Origin: Oscillospiraceae bacterium
GTDB taxonomy: Bacteria > Bacillota > Clostridia > Oscillospirales > SIG627
Direction: 5' to 3'
DNA: 64,000 nt
NCBI GenBank assembly: GCA_015063605.1
Contig: SVTV01000004.1
Span: 51,472 to 115,471 of the forward strand
Part shown: positions 33,165-41,660 of the stretch, piece by piece
How positions within the stretch are numbered: the stretch's first letter is position 1
Layout: each line of letters starts with the position of its first letter
The notes under the pieces: generated by a model
The model's database searches: none
What the model saw: only the letters and a program-made list of their open reading frames with translations
Told to the model about the DNA's origin: nothing
Position numbers and translations under genes: made by a program

Positions 33165-34742
33165 TTATTTTATCAAGCCTCTGTCAAGCACTCTCTTCAT
33201 ATTGCCGCCCAGGATAAGTCTCTTATCCTCCACGGAAATATCCGCATAGGCTACCCAACCCATCTGAGGTCTCGGGTCACGCATGGGAGCGTCTGTGCCG
33301 TACATGGTCTTGTGTGCAAGTCCTTCCTTGCACAGATACTCTATAACGCCTTCGGGAACGCTTGTATATGTAAGCTGGAGATATACGTTTTCATATTTTT
33401 TCGCAAGAGCCGCATACGCTTCCGCTGTAGCGAAATCTCTTCCCGCATGGTCAAGGAAGATCGATACCTCCGGATATTTTTCCGCAAGCTCCGCCATATC
33501 CGAAAGGTATTCGGGATACGAGCCGCTGTCAAGCAAAGCGTATATTCTCTTTTCATTGGCTACCTTCCACCAATAATCAAATACGGGATCGTTATATCTT
33601 CTCTGTATTCTGGAGCGGAACATCTTCATTCCGGGGAATTTTTCACCGAGCTGATACTTATCCACCTCAGCCTTTACATCCTCCACATAATTGGGATCGA
33701 TGAGAAGATAGGGGTATACTCTGCTGTCGCGGCGTGCCATTTTGAGAGTTATCTCATTGCCCGCTTCACTGTCAGTCCATATCGCAAGCCATGGAGCTAC
33801 ACAATAGCCGTCAACACCCATCTTTTCGCTGAGAAGCGCCATATGCTCAAGGTCACCGTTGAGCATGAGAATGACACCGCCTCCGCACTGATCGTTATCA
33901 TCGATGAAATGAGCATGAGAATCAAGCACAAGATCGCTCAAGGGCTTTCCCTCGGATGCTTCCTTGGCAATGTAGTCGCATTTCACTTCTGCGGGAGCGG
34001 GAAGCTCCATACCGCAAAGACGCGCAAGGTTCTCACCGGCTATCATTCTCTTCTCTTCCTCGGTAATCATTGCATAATCTATAAATGCTCTTGCCGCACC
34101 GGGAGATTTCATGGGAAGACCCGTACCGAAAACTATTCTTTCTGCGCCGAATTCCTTAACGAGAGCCTCTATGAGATAATTCGCCTGCATGGAGGAAAGG
34201 TCCGTATACAGATTGGGATACTTTTTCATGTAAGCTATAAGGTTTATCGCAAACGCCCAGCTTGCGCCTACATATATAACATTGAGAGAAGCATGATTTG
34301 AAAGCACTTCTTCAAGCTCATACCAATTCATTTCGGCACCGTCAACTATAAGGGGAATGTTTTCTTTTTCCAATGCGGAATAATATGTTCCCATTGTCTT
34401 TTCATCGGGAGAATAGCCGTTCGATCTGGGGAACATTACAGCCGCCTTCATTCCCATGGAGCGGATCACTTTTACAAGTTCGTCGGAGGAAACGGAAAAA
34501 CCGTAAGCTTCGGGAGCTATGGCATAGCATCCGAAAAGACGTCCCTTGCCCTTTTCAAGCTCGTCGAGAAGCCTGTCATTTCCGATTTCGGGATTTCTTG
34601 TGCGAAGCCATCCGCCGTACAAAAGTGCGGCACCTATACCGACTCTGTCCATTGCGGCTAAAATATCTTCTGTGCGCCATTTTATTTTATCGCCGCCGCT
34701 TATTCCGGCAGACACGTTTGAATCAAAATATACTATAGACAT
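33165..34742 (-). CDS. two-domain amidohydrolase-family protein, first domain without metal ligands
   Basis: The 525-residue protein holds two TIM-barrel amidohydrolase (amidohydro_2, TIM-barrel) domains in tandem. The C-terminal one (~265-525) looks active: VLDSHAHFID (H-x-H), SIFLDHAGRDF with the next His, and MYGTDAPMRD with the metal-ligand Asp. The N-terminal one (~1-255) has YFDSNVSAG in place of DSHAHF and FGTGLPMKS in place of YGTDAP, so both the HxH and the Asp are missing. Members hydrolyse or decarboxylate C-O, C-N or C-C bonds. The partner at 34773 is a stand-alone copy of the first half, 30 bp upstream, so the two are one operon. Substrate unknown. Confidence 0.8.
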   Translation of the reverse strand: MSIVYFDSNVSAGISGGDKIKWRTEDILAAMDRVGIGAALLYGGWLRTRNPEIGNDRLLDELEKGKGRLFGCYAIAPEAYGFSVSSDELVKVIRSMGMKAAVMFPRSNGYSPDEKTMGTYYSALEKENIPLIVDGAEMNWYELEEVLSNHASLNVIYVGASWAFAINLIAYMKKYPNLYTDLSSMQANYLIEALVKEFGAERIVFGTGLPMKSPGAARAFIDYAMITEEEKRMIAGENLARLCGMELPAPAEVKCDYIAKEASEGKPLSDLVLDSHAHFIDDNDQCGGGVILMLNGDLEHMALLSEKMGVDGYCVAPWLAIWTDSEAGNEITLKMARRDSRVYPYLLIDPNYVEDVKAEVDKYQLGEKFPGMKMFRSRIQRRYNDPVFDYWWKVANEKRIYALLDSGSYPEYLSDMAELAEKYPEVSIFLDHAGRDFATAEAYAALAKKYENVYLQLTYTSVPEGVIEYLCKEGLAHKTMYGTDAPMRDPRPQMGWVAYADISVEDKRLILGGNMKRVLDRGLIK

Positions 34743-34772
34743 ATTGTGCCATCCTTTCTCTGTAAAGAAATG

Positions 34773-35549
34773 TCAAAGAGAAATATCAAGAGCGTTTTTG
34801 CAAAGGCGGATAAGATTTCCACTTGCTATAAGCTGCTTTTCTTCGCGGGATATATCGGAACCTTCAACGATCCCGATGATCTTTTCGGGAGATGTGAAAG
34901 GAATTCCGCTTGAGAATACAAGTCTTTCCGAACCGATATTCTTCACGGCACATTCGAGAACTTCTTTATTCTCCATCATGGATGTGTCGAAATAAAGATT
35001 TGAATGCTTCTTCGCAAGAGCATAAGCATTTTCGCAATTTTCCCAAGAAGCACGGACAAGAAGCACATTGAGAGCGGGATGCAATGTAAGAAGAGCATCA
35101 AGATCCGAGACGGATATCTCCGACTCTTCAACGATGAGAAGTATTCCCGCTTTTTCGAGAGCACTGTAATATTCTCCCATTAACGTTTCCGTGGGAATAT
35201 ATGTCTGAGACTTGGGGAACATAACGGAAGCCGCCATTTTCTTTCCCTTGATATCACTTATCACCTCTTCGGGTGAAGGAGCACATCCGAGGAATCCGGG
35301 CATCACGGCGTAAATGCCGTAAAACAGATCCTCCGCCTTTTCAAGCTCACCTATTAATCTTTCATTTCCGTAAACGGGCGTATAATTACGTGCCCATCCT
35401 GCATAAACAAGAGCGCCGCTTATTCCGGCATCGTTTATCACCTTGATAATATCCTCGCTGCGCCACAGCGCACCCGCTTCAATATATCCGCGTTTGCCGA
35501 CACATACGTTGGAATCCAAATACTTTACAGATGTTTTAATATCGGGCAT
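34773..35549 (-). CDS. amidohydrolase-like protein lacking metal ligands (paralog of the N-terminal half of the next gene)
   Basis: The 258-residue protein matches the first domain of the 525-residue protein along its whole length: KYLDSNVCVG, WRSEDIIKVINDAGISGALVYAGWARN, YSALEKAGILLIVEE, and IASGNLIRLC. Like that domain it lacks the HxH (LDSNVCV) and has FSSGIPFTS where an active member has YGTDAP. It is thus a predicted catalytically dead barrel, perhaps a regulatory or structural subunit. It lies 30 bp upstream of the two-domain gene. The ATG at 35549 follows AAAGGAACG, and a consensus promoter lies at 35650-35678. Confidence 0.75.
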   Translation of the reverse strand: MPDIKTSVKYLDSNVCVGKRGYIEAGALWRSEDIIKVINDAGISGALVYAGWARNYTPVYGNERLIGELEKAEDLFYGIYAVMPGFLGCAPSPEEVISDIKGKKMAASVMFPKSQTYIPTETLMGEYYSALEKAGILLIVEESEISVSDLDALLTLHPALNVLLVRASWENCENAYALAKKHSNLYFDTSMMENKEVLECAVKNIGSERLVFSSGIPFTSPEKIIGIVEGSDISREEKQLIASGNLIRLCKNALDISL

Positions 35550-35649
35550 ATCTTTTTCGTTCCTTTCCGAAAAGCAGGAGAATGCATGGTTTTTCGCATA
35601 TCACAAGCCTCCTCTTTTCACAGCAAAATTGCTTTGCTCCACATTGAAA

Positions 35650-35678
35650 ATTATACATAAGCTTATCTCGTTTGTCAA
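35650..35678 (-). promoter_or_regulatory. promoter of the amidohydrolase operon
   Basis: On minus TTGACA (35673-35678), 17 bases, TATAAT (35650-35655): a perfect consensus. Divergent from the hpt promoter 60 bases away. Confidence 0.75.
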
Positions 35679-35738
35679 TACCTTTTACGTGTGTAAAAAT
35701 AAAATTACCGATTATTTCCTTTACTTTTTCTTTTGCTC

Positions 35739-35813
35739 TTGACAAACTGAGAGAAATGAAATATAATAGTCTCATAATTTACAGACTCGTGATTCAGTAA
35801 CTTATGAGTCTGT
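35739..35813 (+). promoter_or_regulatory. promoter and palindromic leader of hpt
   Basis: TTGACA (35739-35744), 17 bases, TATAAT (35762-35767), again perfect. The ~70-base leader contains ACAGACTC (35781-35788) / GAGTCTGT (35806-35813), an 8-bp inverted repeat. No purine riboswitch core was recognised. Confidence 0.7.
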
Positions 35814-35844
35814 TGTTTTCACACAACATATCCCCGGAGGAAGT

Positions 35845-36405
35845 ATGAAAGAAATCAGATCACAAGAAGACTTTGACAGAAAGATAAAGCGAGTCATCAT
35901 ATCAAAAGAGGAAATAGCTGAAAGGATCAAGGAAGCGGGAAAATATATCGACTCCATCTACGACGGCAGACCCGTTCTTTTGGTAAGCATACTCAACGGA
36001 GCATTCGTATTCATGGCAGATATCTGCCGTGCCGTTACCATTCCCTGTGAAATAGCCTTCATGCGTGCAAAAAGCTATTACAGCGGAACGTCATCCTCCG
36101 GAGTTGTACAGATAACGATGGATCTTGATCAAGATATAAGCAATTACCACGTTGTTATAGTAGAAGATATAATCGATACCGGAAGGACTCTCAACGATAT
36201 CATGAAGCTTCTCAAGGGAAGAAACCCTCTTTCCATAAGAATAGTCACTCTTCTTGACAAGCCCTCCAGAAGAATAGTTGAATTGGAGCCCGATATGGCG
36301 CTCTTCACCATTCCCGATCATTTTGTTATCGGTTACGGTCTCGACTGCGGAGAGTATTTCAGAAATCTTCCTTACATAGCGGAATTCAACGAAGAAGAGC
36401 TCTGA
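35845..36405 (+). CDS. hpt: hypoxanthine phosphoribosyltransferase
   Basis: Hpt salvages hypoxanthine and guanine with PRPP to give IMP and GMP. The 186-residue protein carries the PRPP motif VIVEDIIDTGRTL near residue 107, LVSILNGAFVFMADI (loop I) near 49, MRAKSYYSGTSSSG (the flexible Ser-Tyr loop) near 73, and YGLDCGEYFRNLPYI at the end. Length and motif order fit the bacterial enzyme. The ATG at 35845 follows GGAGGAAGT. It is a single gene with its own promoter and terminator (36434-36460). Confidence 0.95.
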   Translation: MKEIRSQEDFDRKIKRVIISKEEIAERIKEAGKYIDSIYDGRPVLLVSILNGAFVFMADICRAVTIPCEIAFMRAKSYYSGTSSSGVVQITMDLDQDISNYHVVIVEDIIDTGRTLNDIMKLLKGRNPLSIRIVTLLDKPSRRIVELEPDMALFTIPDHFVIGYGLDCGEYFRNLPYIAEFNEEEL

Positions 36406-36433
36406 TAGAATAATCGATCTTACCCATTCACAA

Positions 36434-36460
36434 GGGGGCATCGCATTAAGCGATGCCCCC
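36434..36460 (+). terminator. terminator of hpt
   Basis: GGGGGCATCGC / GCGATGCCCCC, an 11-bp perfect stem with a 5-base loop. The U-run is absent (TCGAAAATA), so it may be a weak terminator or an RNA-stabilising hairpin. Confidence 0.6.
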
Positions 36461-36498
36461 TCGAAAATAGGGGACGGGAACCCGTTATTTTCGGAAAC

Positions 36499-36579
36499 TT
36501 GAACGTTTTTGGCGTGTTTTAGTACGAATTTTTACGTAATTTCGGTGCCAAAACGATGAATTTTATTCATCGAGTTCAA
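36499..36579. repeat. nested palindrome (three-way-junction-like) between hpt and the SIS gene
   Basis: TTGAAC (36499-36504) pairs with GTTCAA (36574-36579). Inside it GTTTTTGGC (36505-36513) pairs with GCCAAAAC (36547-36554), beside a separate hairpin CGATGAAT / ATTCATCG (36554-36561, 36565-36572). A further hairpin (GGGGCTGTCTCAC...GTGAGxxxAGCCC) lies at 36585-36616 and may end the SIS operon on minus. No open frame of note is present. Confidence 0.7.
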
Positions 36580-36624
36580 TTTCAGGGCTTGGCTCACGTT
36601 AGTGAGACAGCCCCTTGATCTTTC

Positions 36625-37218
36625 TTAACCGAAAATATTTTTTTCAACACAAGCGCAAAGATAATGGTAAACAGGCAAATGCAATTCCTGGACCTTATAA
36701 GTTTCGCTTTCCGGGACACGTATTGCAATGTCACTTAACTCATAAAGCTTTCCGCCGCTCTTTCCCGTCAAAGACAGGACCTTCACGCCGAGACTCCGCG
36801 CAAGACGTGCACAATTATATACGTTTTCCGCATTTCCGGAGGTTGATACGGCTATAAGCAGATCGCCTTTCACAGCCAGACCGTAAAGCAATTGCGCATA
36901 TACCATTTCAGGCTCCAGATCGTTGATAGAAGCTGTCAGTGCAGAAGTAAGCGACGTGAGCGGAACTGCTGGAAGCGACCCCTGAAGGTATTCTCTCATA
37001 TCCTCGGGTACATTTTCATCGCAAACAGAACGCTTGCTCAGAAATCCCTTCAAAAGCTCTCCCGACATATGATCGCAATCTGCCGCACTTCCTCCGTTTC
37101 CGCAGATCAGAACCTTGTTTTTGTTCAAGAATGTGTTCGTGATAAGCTCTGCTCCCTTTGATATATCATTTTCGCATTCCTTCAAAGCAGGATAACGAGT
37201 CAAAAGATCGTTTATCAT
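36625..37218 (-). CDS. SIS domain sugar-phosphate isomerase (GmhA-like)
   Basis: The 197-residue protein is one SIS domain. It reads KVLICGNGGSAADCDHMSGELLKGF near residue 40, the GmhA phosphoheptose-isomerase signature with its Asp/His, and LIAVSTSGNAENVYNCA near 118, the phosphate-binding loop. GmhA isomerises sedoheptulose-7-phosphate for heptose synthesis. In this operon with a mannosidase and a ROK kinase, a different sugar phosphate is as likely. The frame has an ATG at 37230 that touches the ribosome site (AAAGGAATG); the next ATG at 37218 has better spacing and is used here. It is the third gene of the operon (37 bp after ROK). Confidence 0.8.
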   Translation of the reverse strand: MINDLLTRYPALKECENDISKGAELITNTFLNKNKVLICGNGGSAADCDHMSGELLKGFLSKRSVCDENVPEDMREYLQGSLPAVPLTSLTSALTASINDLEPEMVYAQLLYGLAVKGDLLIAVSTSGNAENVYNCARLARSLGVKVLSLTGKSGGKLYELSDIAIRVPESETYKVQELHLPVYHYLCACVEKNIFG

Positions 37219-37255
37219 AATTTTGATCATTCCTTTCGCAATGTTCCCGGATTTG

Positions 37256-38212
37256 TTATTTCGAGCTTTCTTTCAGGCATAATCCGTCTGCGGCAACAGA
37301 CAAAGCCGCAATATCTCCGAGCGACTCTCCGAATGCCGACGGCACGATCTGACATATCGACGCACTTGCCGTCAGGGCTTCTTTTTCGATCGCCCTCTTC
37401 ATCGCAATTTCAAGAAGTGCTTTGGAGCGTGTAAAAATACTGCCGATAACTATCCTTTCGGGATTCAATATATCAATAAGCACAGATAATCCTCTGCCGA
37501 GCATAGTTCCGCACTCTTCATATATCTCAATGGCATCCTTATGACCTTCGTTAGCACATTCCGCGACCGTTTTTGCGCTTATACGGAGAATATCTTCTTT
37601 TGTCGGAGCAAAGGACGGAGCAATACCTTTTTCGTGCATTTCCACGGCCTTTCTCACAGCCGACTGTCTGATCCCTCCGCCCGAGCAAAAGCCTTCAAAC
37701 GAACCGGCTTTACCGTATCCTGTGGGACCGTCTTTTTCCAATGCAATGTGGCCTACCTCGCCTGCCATACCGCAGCTTCCTTCATACAAAGCTCCGTTCA
37801 ATATCAATCCCGCTCCCATCCCCGTACCAAAGGTGAGAAATATCATATTACGGCATCCTTTTCCCGCACCCCACCGCCATTCGGCAAGAGCGCAAGCATC
37901 GGCATCGTTTCTGAGAAAGGCAGGTACCTTCAAAACATTCTCTGCAATATGGACGATAGGCACTTCATCCCAACCGGGAAGATTGGGCGGAGACAGGATC
38001 TTTCCCTTTTTTGAATCCAACGGACCTCCGCAGCTTATACCTACAGCAGAGCATTCACCCAGCCTCAAAGCCGAATCGAATATTTTTTCCACCGCCTCAT
38101 CCTTGTTCTCCGGAGTATCAAATTTTATCTTTTCTGCGATATTACCGTTTTCATCGCCCTTTACCACGGAGATCTTCGTTCCTCCGATATCGATACCTAT
38201 GTATCTATTCAT
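37256..38212 (-). CDS. ROK family sugar kinase
   Basis: The 318-residue protein has the ATP-binding YIGIDIGGTKISVVKGD at the start, the DADACALAEWRWGAGKG loop with a catalytic Asp and FGTGMGAGLIL near residue 140, then GMAGEVGHIAL. The ROK zinc motif CGCGxxGC is absent: this stretch reads GPTGYGKAGSFEGFC, so the zinc site is lost. ROK kinases phosphorylate glucose, mannose, fructose or N-acetyl amino sugars. The ATG at 38212 has AAAGGA 12 bases ahead; the ATG at 38224 sits on the ribosome site and is less likely. It follows the mannosidase by 40 bp and suggests mannose as substrate. Confidence 0.88.
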   Translation of the reverse strand: MNRYIGIDIGGTKISVVKGDENGNIAEKIKFDTPENKDEAVEKIFDSALRLGECSAVGISCGGPLDSKKGKILSPPNLPGWDEVPIVHIAENVLKVPAFLRNDADACALAEWRWGAGKGCRNMIFLTFGTGMGAGLILNGALYEGSCGMAGEVGHIALEKDGPTGYGKAGSFEGFCSGGGIRQSAVRKAVEMHEKGIAPSFAPTKEDILRISAKTVAECANEGHKDAIEIYEECGTMLGRGLSVLIDILNPERIVIGSIFTRSKALLEIAMKRAIEKEALTASASICQIVPSAFGESLGDIAALSVAADGLCLKESSK

Positions 38213-38252
38213 ATTTATGACCATTCCTTTCTCACCGATCCGAATATCTATT

Positions 38253-40613
38253 TCAAACCTCCCACTCCATAAGGTCGAGCTTCTTTCCTTCCTCATTCAG
38301 AGTAGTAAGTCCGTAAGCCTTTACATCCGACTCAACACTTTCACCAAACAATTCAAGCTTAAAGGACGTATCCTTTCCCTCGACCTCAAGACATCTTACG
38401 ATGCTCTTATCGTTGTCCTCGCTTTTCTTGACGGCTGTGATAAAGATATTTTCATCTTTAATTGAAAAGCCTTCGTATTTAAGAGGCAATGATCCTCTGT
38501 GGAAGGATTCGTAAACCGTACGCAAGGGAGAATTGAGCACTGCAGCACGCTTATACGCCTCGGCTATGCCCGTGAAGGGTGATATACTGTATTCAAAAGT
38601 ATGTAGCCCTCTGTCGGCAAACCTGCATCGATCATCTCTCACACCGTAATGGTCTGCATATATCGCCCCTCTGAGCACTGTCATACGGATGCTGTCGGGT
38701 GTGGAATCGTATCCGTGCTTGCTGTTATTGGCAACACAAATACCTTTACTCGCAAACCATTTTCCAAAAGGCTCCTCGCCCTTTGACAGCTCTCTTTCCA
38801 CGGTTCCGTAGGGTATCTCGCATACCGCATTATTTTCTGCGGGGAAAGTGATCTTCAACGCCTTATGCTCTTCCCAAAAATCTGCCTCGCCCTTCACATG
38901 GATCTCATCGCTCTGCGAAGTAAGGGTATAATCTCTTGTCAGCACGGACCTTCCGTAACGTGTCTTTACACGCATCGTTACACAAACGCTTCCTTTTTCT
39001 ATGACGGAAAACTCCGGGGATCCGAATCTGCCGCACACATCACCGAGATCGAATTGGTTATGCGCCCATGTATCGCAAGGTGTTTCATCCGTCAAAACGG
39101 CACACAACTCGCCTTCAAAAATGACCCTTCCGCACTTCTTATCGATCAATCTCGATATATCTCCCGTATCTTCTGAAAACTCTACACGAACAAGCTCATT
39201 TTCAATAGCTTTTTCCTCTGCTTCAAGAGACTTGAACCGCTCCTTCCCTTCTCCCTTTTGAAAGGCTCTGTACATACGGTAACCGTAAGCGGGCACCTCT
39301 GCAATAAAGGACAAAGCATACCTGTCGGTACCGTTTGTCTGTTCGCCTCTTATCTTTTGGAAAGGTACTTCATTATTATTTTCATCGGTTACGTAAGCTG
39401 CGCCCCCTGATACCGTCACATATCTGCGGACAGGGAAAGCATGGGGATTGAATACAACCATGGGAGTACCCAATTCATCATGCTCCCAGACATACCACCG
39501 TGCAGGCTCCTTGACGGAACTTACGGAGGAAGCACCCGTATCGATCCTTCTGCATATGGCGTGAAGCGCACTGTTGACAGCTTGCTCGGTGATACTCATT
39601 ATCTCTCCGAAAAGATACGAGGCGTCGCTGTAAGCACTTTCTATAGCGCATCCGCAGAGAATATCGTGGAACTGATTGAAAAGAAGGTTTTTCCACGCTT
39701 TACGCAAAGCCTTTTCGGGGTACTCATATCCCGTAAGCTTATTTGCCATAAGACAGAATCTTTCTGCAGCAAGAATATTCTCCTCGCATTTACGGTTCAT
39801 CGTCTTCACATATGATGTTGCACTGTAGCATCCGCGGGCATGATGCTGTAATTCGCTTTCCACTACGGGAAAATCATTATCCGTCAAGCTTTCAAAAAAG
39901 TCATCAACACATCCGAAGCGCTCTTTATACGAAATATTTTCCTTAAGCGCCTCAATAAGCTTAACTGTGGGACCGCCTCCGTGATTGCCGACGCCGTAAA
40001 ACACCATTCTGCTCTTACCGTCGTTTTTCTCGGCTTCCCTAAACTCAAGCATCGTGGACACGGCACTTCCCACATGGGCATATCCCTGAAGTCTGTACGC
40101 CGTTACTTCGCTTCCGTCCTTGCTCTTCCAGATAAAAGTATCAAAGGACTGTTCTCTCTCACGTTTATCGGGGCGCATGTATACGTAATTTTTCATTCCG
40201 CCGCCGTTCAATATCATGGGAAGTGAAGCATTGTGGCCGAACGAGTCCACATTGTAGCCGCTTTTTGCCGTAATTCCAAACTTTTCCTTAAAATACCGTT
40301 GTGAAATAAGCGTATGCCTTGCAAAGCTCTCACCGCTGGGAATGTTGCAGTCGGGCTGTAAAAACCAGCCTCCCGCTATATTCCATCTTCCCTCTTTTAC
40401 TCTCCCGGTGATCTCTTCGAACATTTCGGGATCTGTCTTTTCCACCCATTGATAATATACGGCGCAAGCGCTTGTAAACTTGAAATCATCGTATTCCTTC
40501 ATGCGGTCAAGAGCGCTTCTGAAGGTCGCCAGAACCTCCGAATATCCGTCCTGCCATCTCCACAGCCATACAGGATCGATATGTGCATTTCCTACAAGAT
40601 ATATATTACCCAT
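38253..40613 (-). CDS. alpha-mannosidase, glycoside hydrolase family 38
   Basis: The 786-residue protein starts with the GH38 zinc motif NAHIDPVWLWRWQDG (H11, D13) and has the nucleophile in KSGYNVDSFGHNASLP (D123), a conserved ending to the catalytic domain (KNLLFNQFHDILCG, with the third zinc ligand), and a C-terminal beta region. GH38 enzymes remove alpha-mannose from N-glycans or mannans. No signal peptide is seen, so it acts on imported oligosaccharides in the cytoplasm. The ATG at 40613 follows GAGAGG. It leads an operon with ROK and SIS genes and is divergent from an AraC regulator. Confidence 0.94.
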   Translation of the reverse strand: MGNIYLVGNAHIDPVWLWRWQDGYSEVLATFRSALDRMKEYDDFKFTSACAVYYQWVEKTDPEMFEEITGRVKEGRWNIAGGWFLQPDCNIPSGESFARHTLISQRYFKEKFGITAKSGYNVDSFGHNASLPMILNGGGMKNYVYMRPDKREREQSFDTFIWKSKDGSEVTAYRLQGYAHVGSAVSTMLEFREAEKNDGKSRMVFYGVGNHGGGPTVKLIEALKENISYKERFGCVDDFFESLTDNDFPVVESELQHHARGCYSATSYVKTMNRKCEENILAAERFCLMANKLTGYEYPEKALRKAWKNLLFNQFHDILCGCAIESAYSDASYLFGEIMSITEQAVNSALHAICRRIDTGASSVSSVKEPARWYVWEHDELGTPMVVFNPHAFPVRRYVTVSGGAAYVTDENNNEVPFQKIRGEQTNGTDRYALSFIAEVPAYGYRMYRAFQKGEGKERFKSLEAEEKAIENELVRVEFSEDTGDISRLIDKKCGRVIFEGELCAVLTDETPCDTWAHNQFDLGDVCGRFGSPEFSVIEKGSVCVTMRVKTRYGRSVLTRDYTLTSQSDEIHVKGEADFWEEHKALKITFPAENNAVCEIPYGTVERELSKGEEPFGKWFASKGICVANNSKHGYDSTPDSIRMTVLRGAIYADHYGVRDDRCRFADRGLHTFEYSISPFTGIAEAYKRAAVLNSPLRTVYESFHRGSLPLKYEGFSIKDENIFITAVKKSEDNDKSIVRCLEVEGKDTSFKLELFGESVESDVKAYGLTTLNEEGKKLDLMEWEV

Positions 40614-40668
40614 AAAAACCTCTCACCAAGTTATTTTCAGCAAGCGGGAAGCCTGCTGCTTCAAGCTT

Positions 40669-40697
40669 ATTATAGCAAATAGCGTTAACCGCAACAA
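40669..40697 (-). promoter_or_regulatory. promoter of the GH38-ROK-SIS operon
   Basis: On minus TTGTTG (40692-40697), 17 bases, TATAAT (40669-40674). It faces away from the AraC promoter 20 bases to its right. Confidence 0.55.
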
Positions 40698-40717
40698 TGC
40701 TTTTTTATAAGATAATA

Positions 40718-40746
40718 TTGCTTTTTCTTACGAAATGATTTATAAT
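40718..40746 (+). promoter_or_regulatory. promoter of the AraC regulator gene
   Basis: TTGCTT (40718-40723), 17 bases, TATAAT (40741-40746). Confidence 0.6.
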
Positions 40747-40801
40747 GATATTGAAAAACGACATAAAAACAGTGATCATTTCCCATGTAAGGAGAACAGC
40801 A

Positions 40802-41590
40802 ATGGAAAGATTCAAAAAAGAGCAGTATATCGGAAGCAACGGAATAAGTGCCTTTGACAAGATATTTGACGGCTTTTGCAAAACTCATTGGCACGAATTT
40901 TATGAAATGGAATATATTATCGACGGCTCGGGAGAATATATTGTAGACGGTATCTCTCACACCGTATCCCCGGGAATGCTTTTCTTTATGACGCCTCTGA
41001 ACTTTCACAGCGTAGCCATGTCCGACTCCCACATATTCAATGTTATGTTCTCGGAAAAGGTGTGCGACAATACTTTCCTGTCCGACCTTATGGAAAAGCA
41101 TCCGAACGGCGTAATAATTATTCCCCAACAGGACAGAAGCTTTACAGAGGCTGTTTTCAAGGAGCTGTCAAATGCCGACAGAGATTCCTCTTACTGCGAA
41201 TATCTTCTCAATGTAATATTGGGAAAGCTTTCATCCTACGGAAACAAATCATGCCGTACCTCCCCGTCTCCTCTCTCGAATACCCTGCTGTTTCTTTTGA
41301 ATCATTTCAGAGAGAATCCTTCTTTAGCCGAGGCGGCAGAGCATTCCGGATATACGCCGACTTATTTTTCGGAAATATTCAAGCGCGAAACGGGAGAAAC
41401 ATACAAGAATCAGCTCGACAGGCTTCGCTTCGAATACGCTCAAAAGCTTATAAAATACTCGGATATGTCTGTATTTCAGATCTGCCGTGAAAGCGGATTT
41501 GATGATTATGCAAACTTTATAAGAAGGTTCAAAAAAAGGTACGGTATATCACCGAGGGAAATGAAGCTGCAGAACAACAACAAATCATGA
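40802..41590 (+). CDS. AraC family transcriptional regulator
   Basis: The 262-residue protein has a cupin domain (HWHEFYEMEYIIDGSGEYI, then SPGMLFFMTPLNFHSV) and a C-terminal double HTH (PSLAEAAEHSGYTPTYFSEIF, then DMSVFQICRESGFDDYANFIRRFKKRYG in pieces, then the PREM ending). The ATG at 40802 has AGGAG seven bases ahead; a longer frame from 40745 would begin inside the promoter -10 box and is rejected. It is divergent from the GH38/ROK/SIS operon and probably activates it in response to a mannoside. It is closed by a terminator at 41613-41643. Confidence 0.92.
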   Translation: MERFKKEQYIGSNGISAFDKIFDGFCKTHWHEFYEMEYIIDGSGEYIVDGISHTVSPGMLFFMTPLNFHSVAMSDSHIFNVMFSEKVCDNTFLSDLMEKHPNGVIIIPQQDRSFTEAVFKELSNADRDSSYCEYLLNVILGKLSSYGNKSCRTSPSPLSNTLLFLLNHFRENPSLAEAAEHSGYTPTYFSEIFKRETGETYKNQLDRLRFEYAQKLIKYSDMSVFQICRESGFDDYANFIRRFKKRYGISPREMKLQNNNKS

Positions 41591-41612
41591 TACTGAAAGC
41601 TTTATAAACAAT

Positions 41613-41643
41613 ACGGGACCATTGCGCAATGCAGTGATCCCGT
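41613..41643 (+). terminator. terminator of the AraC gene
   Basis: ACGGGA (41613-41618) pairs with TCCCGT (41638-41643), followed by GTTTTTATTTC. Confidence 0.75.
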
Positions 41644-41660
41644 GTTTTTATTTCAGGTAA

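Noticed and set aside
35768..35844. Purine riboswitch upstream of hpt
   Set aside because: The leader is short and has one inverted repeat but no conserved purine core.
40745..40801. Upstream ATG of the AraC gene at 40745
   Set aside because: It lies inside the -10 box, has no ribosome site, and AGGAG precedes the ATG at 40802.
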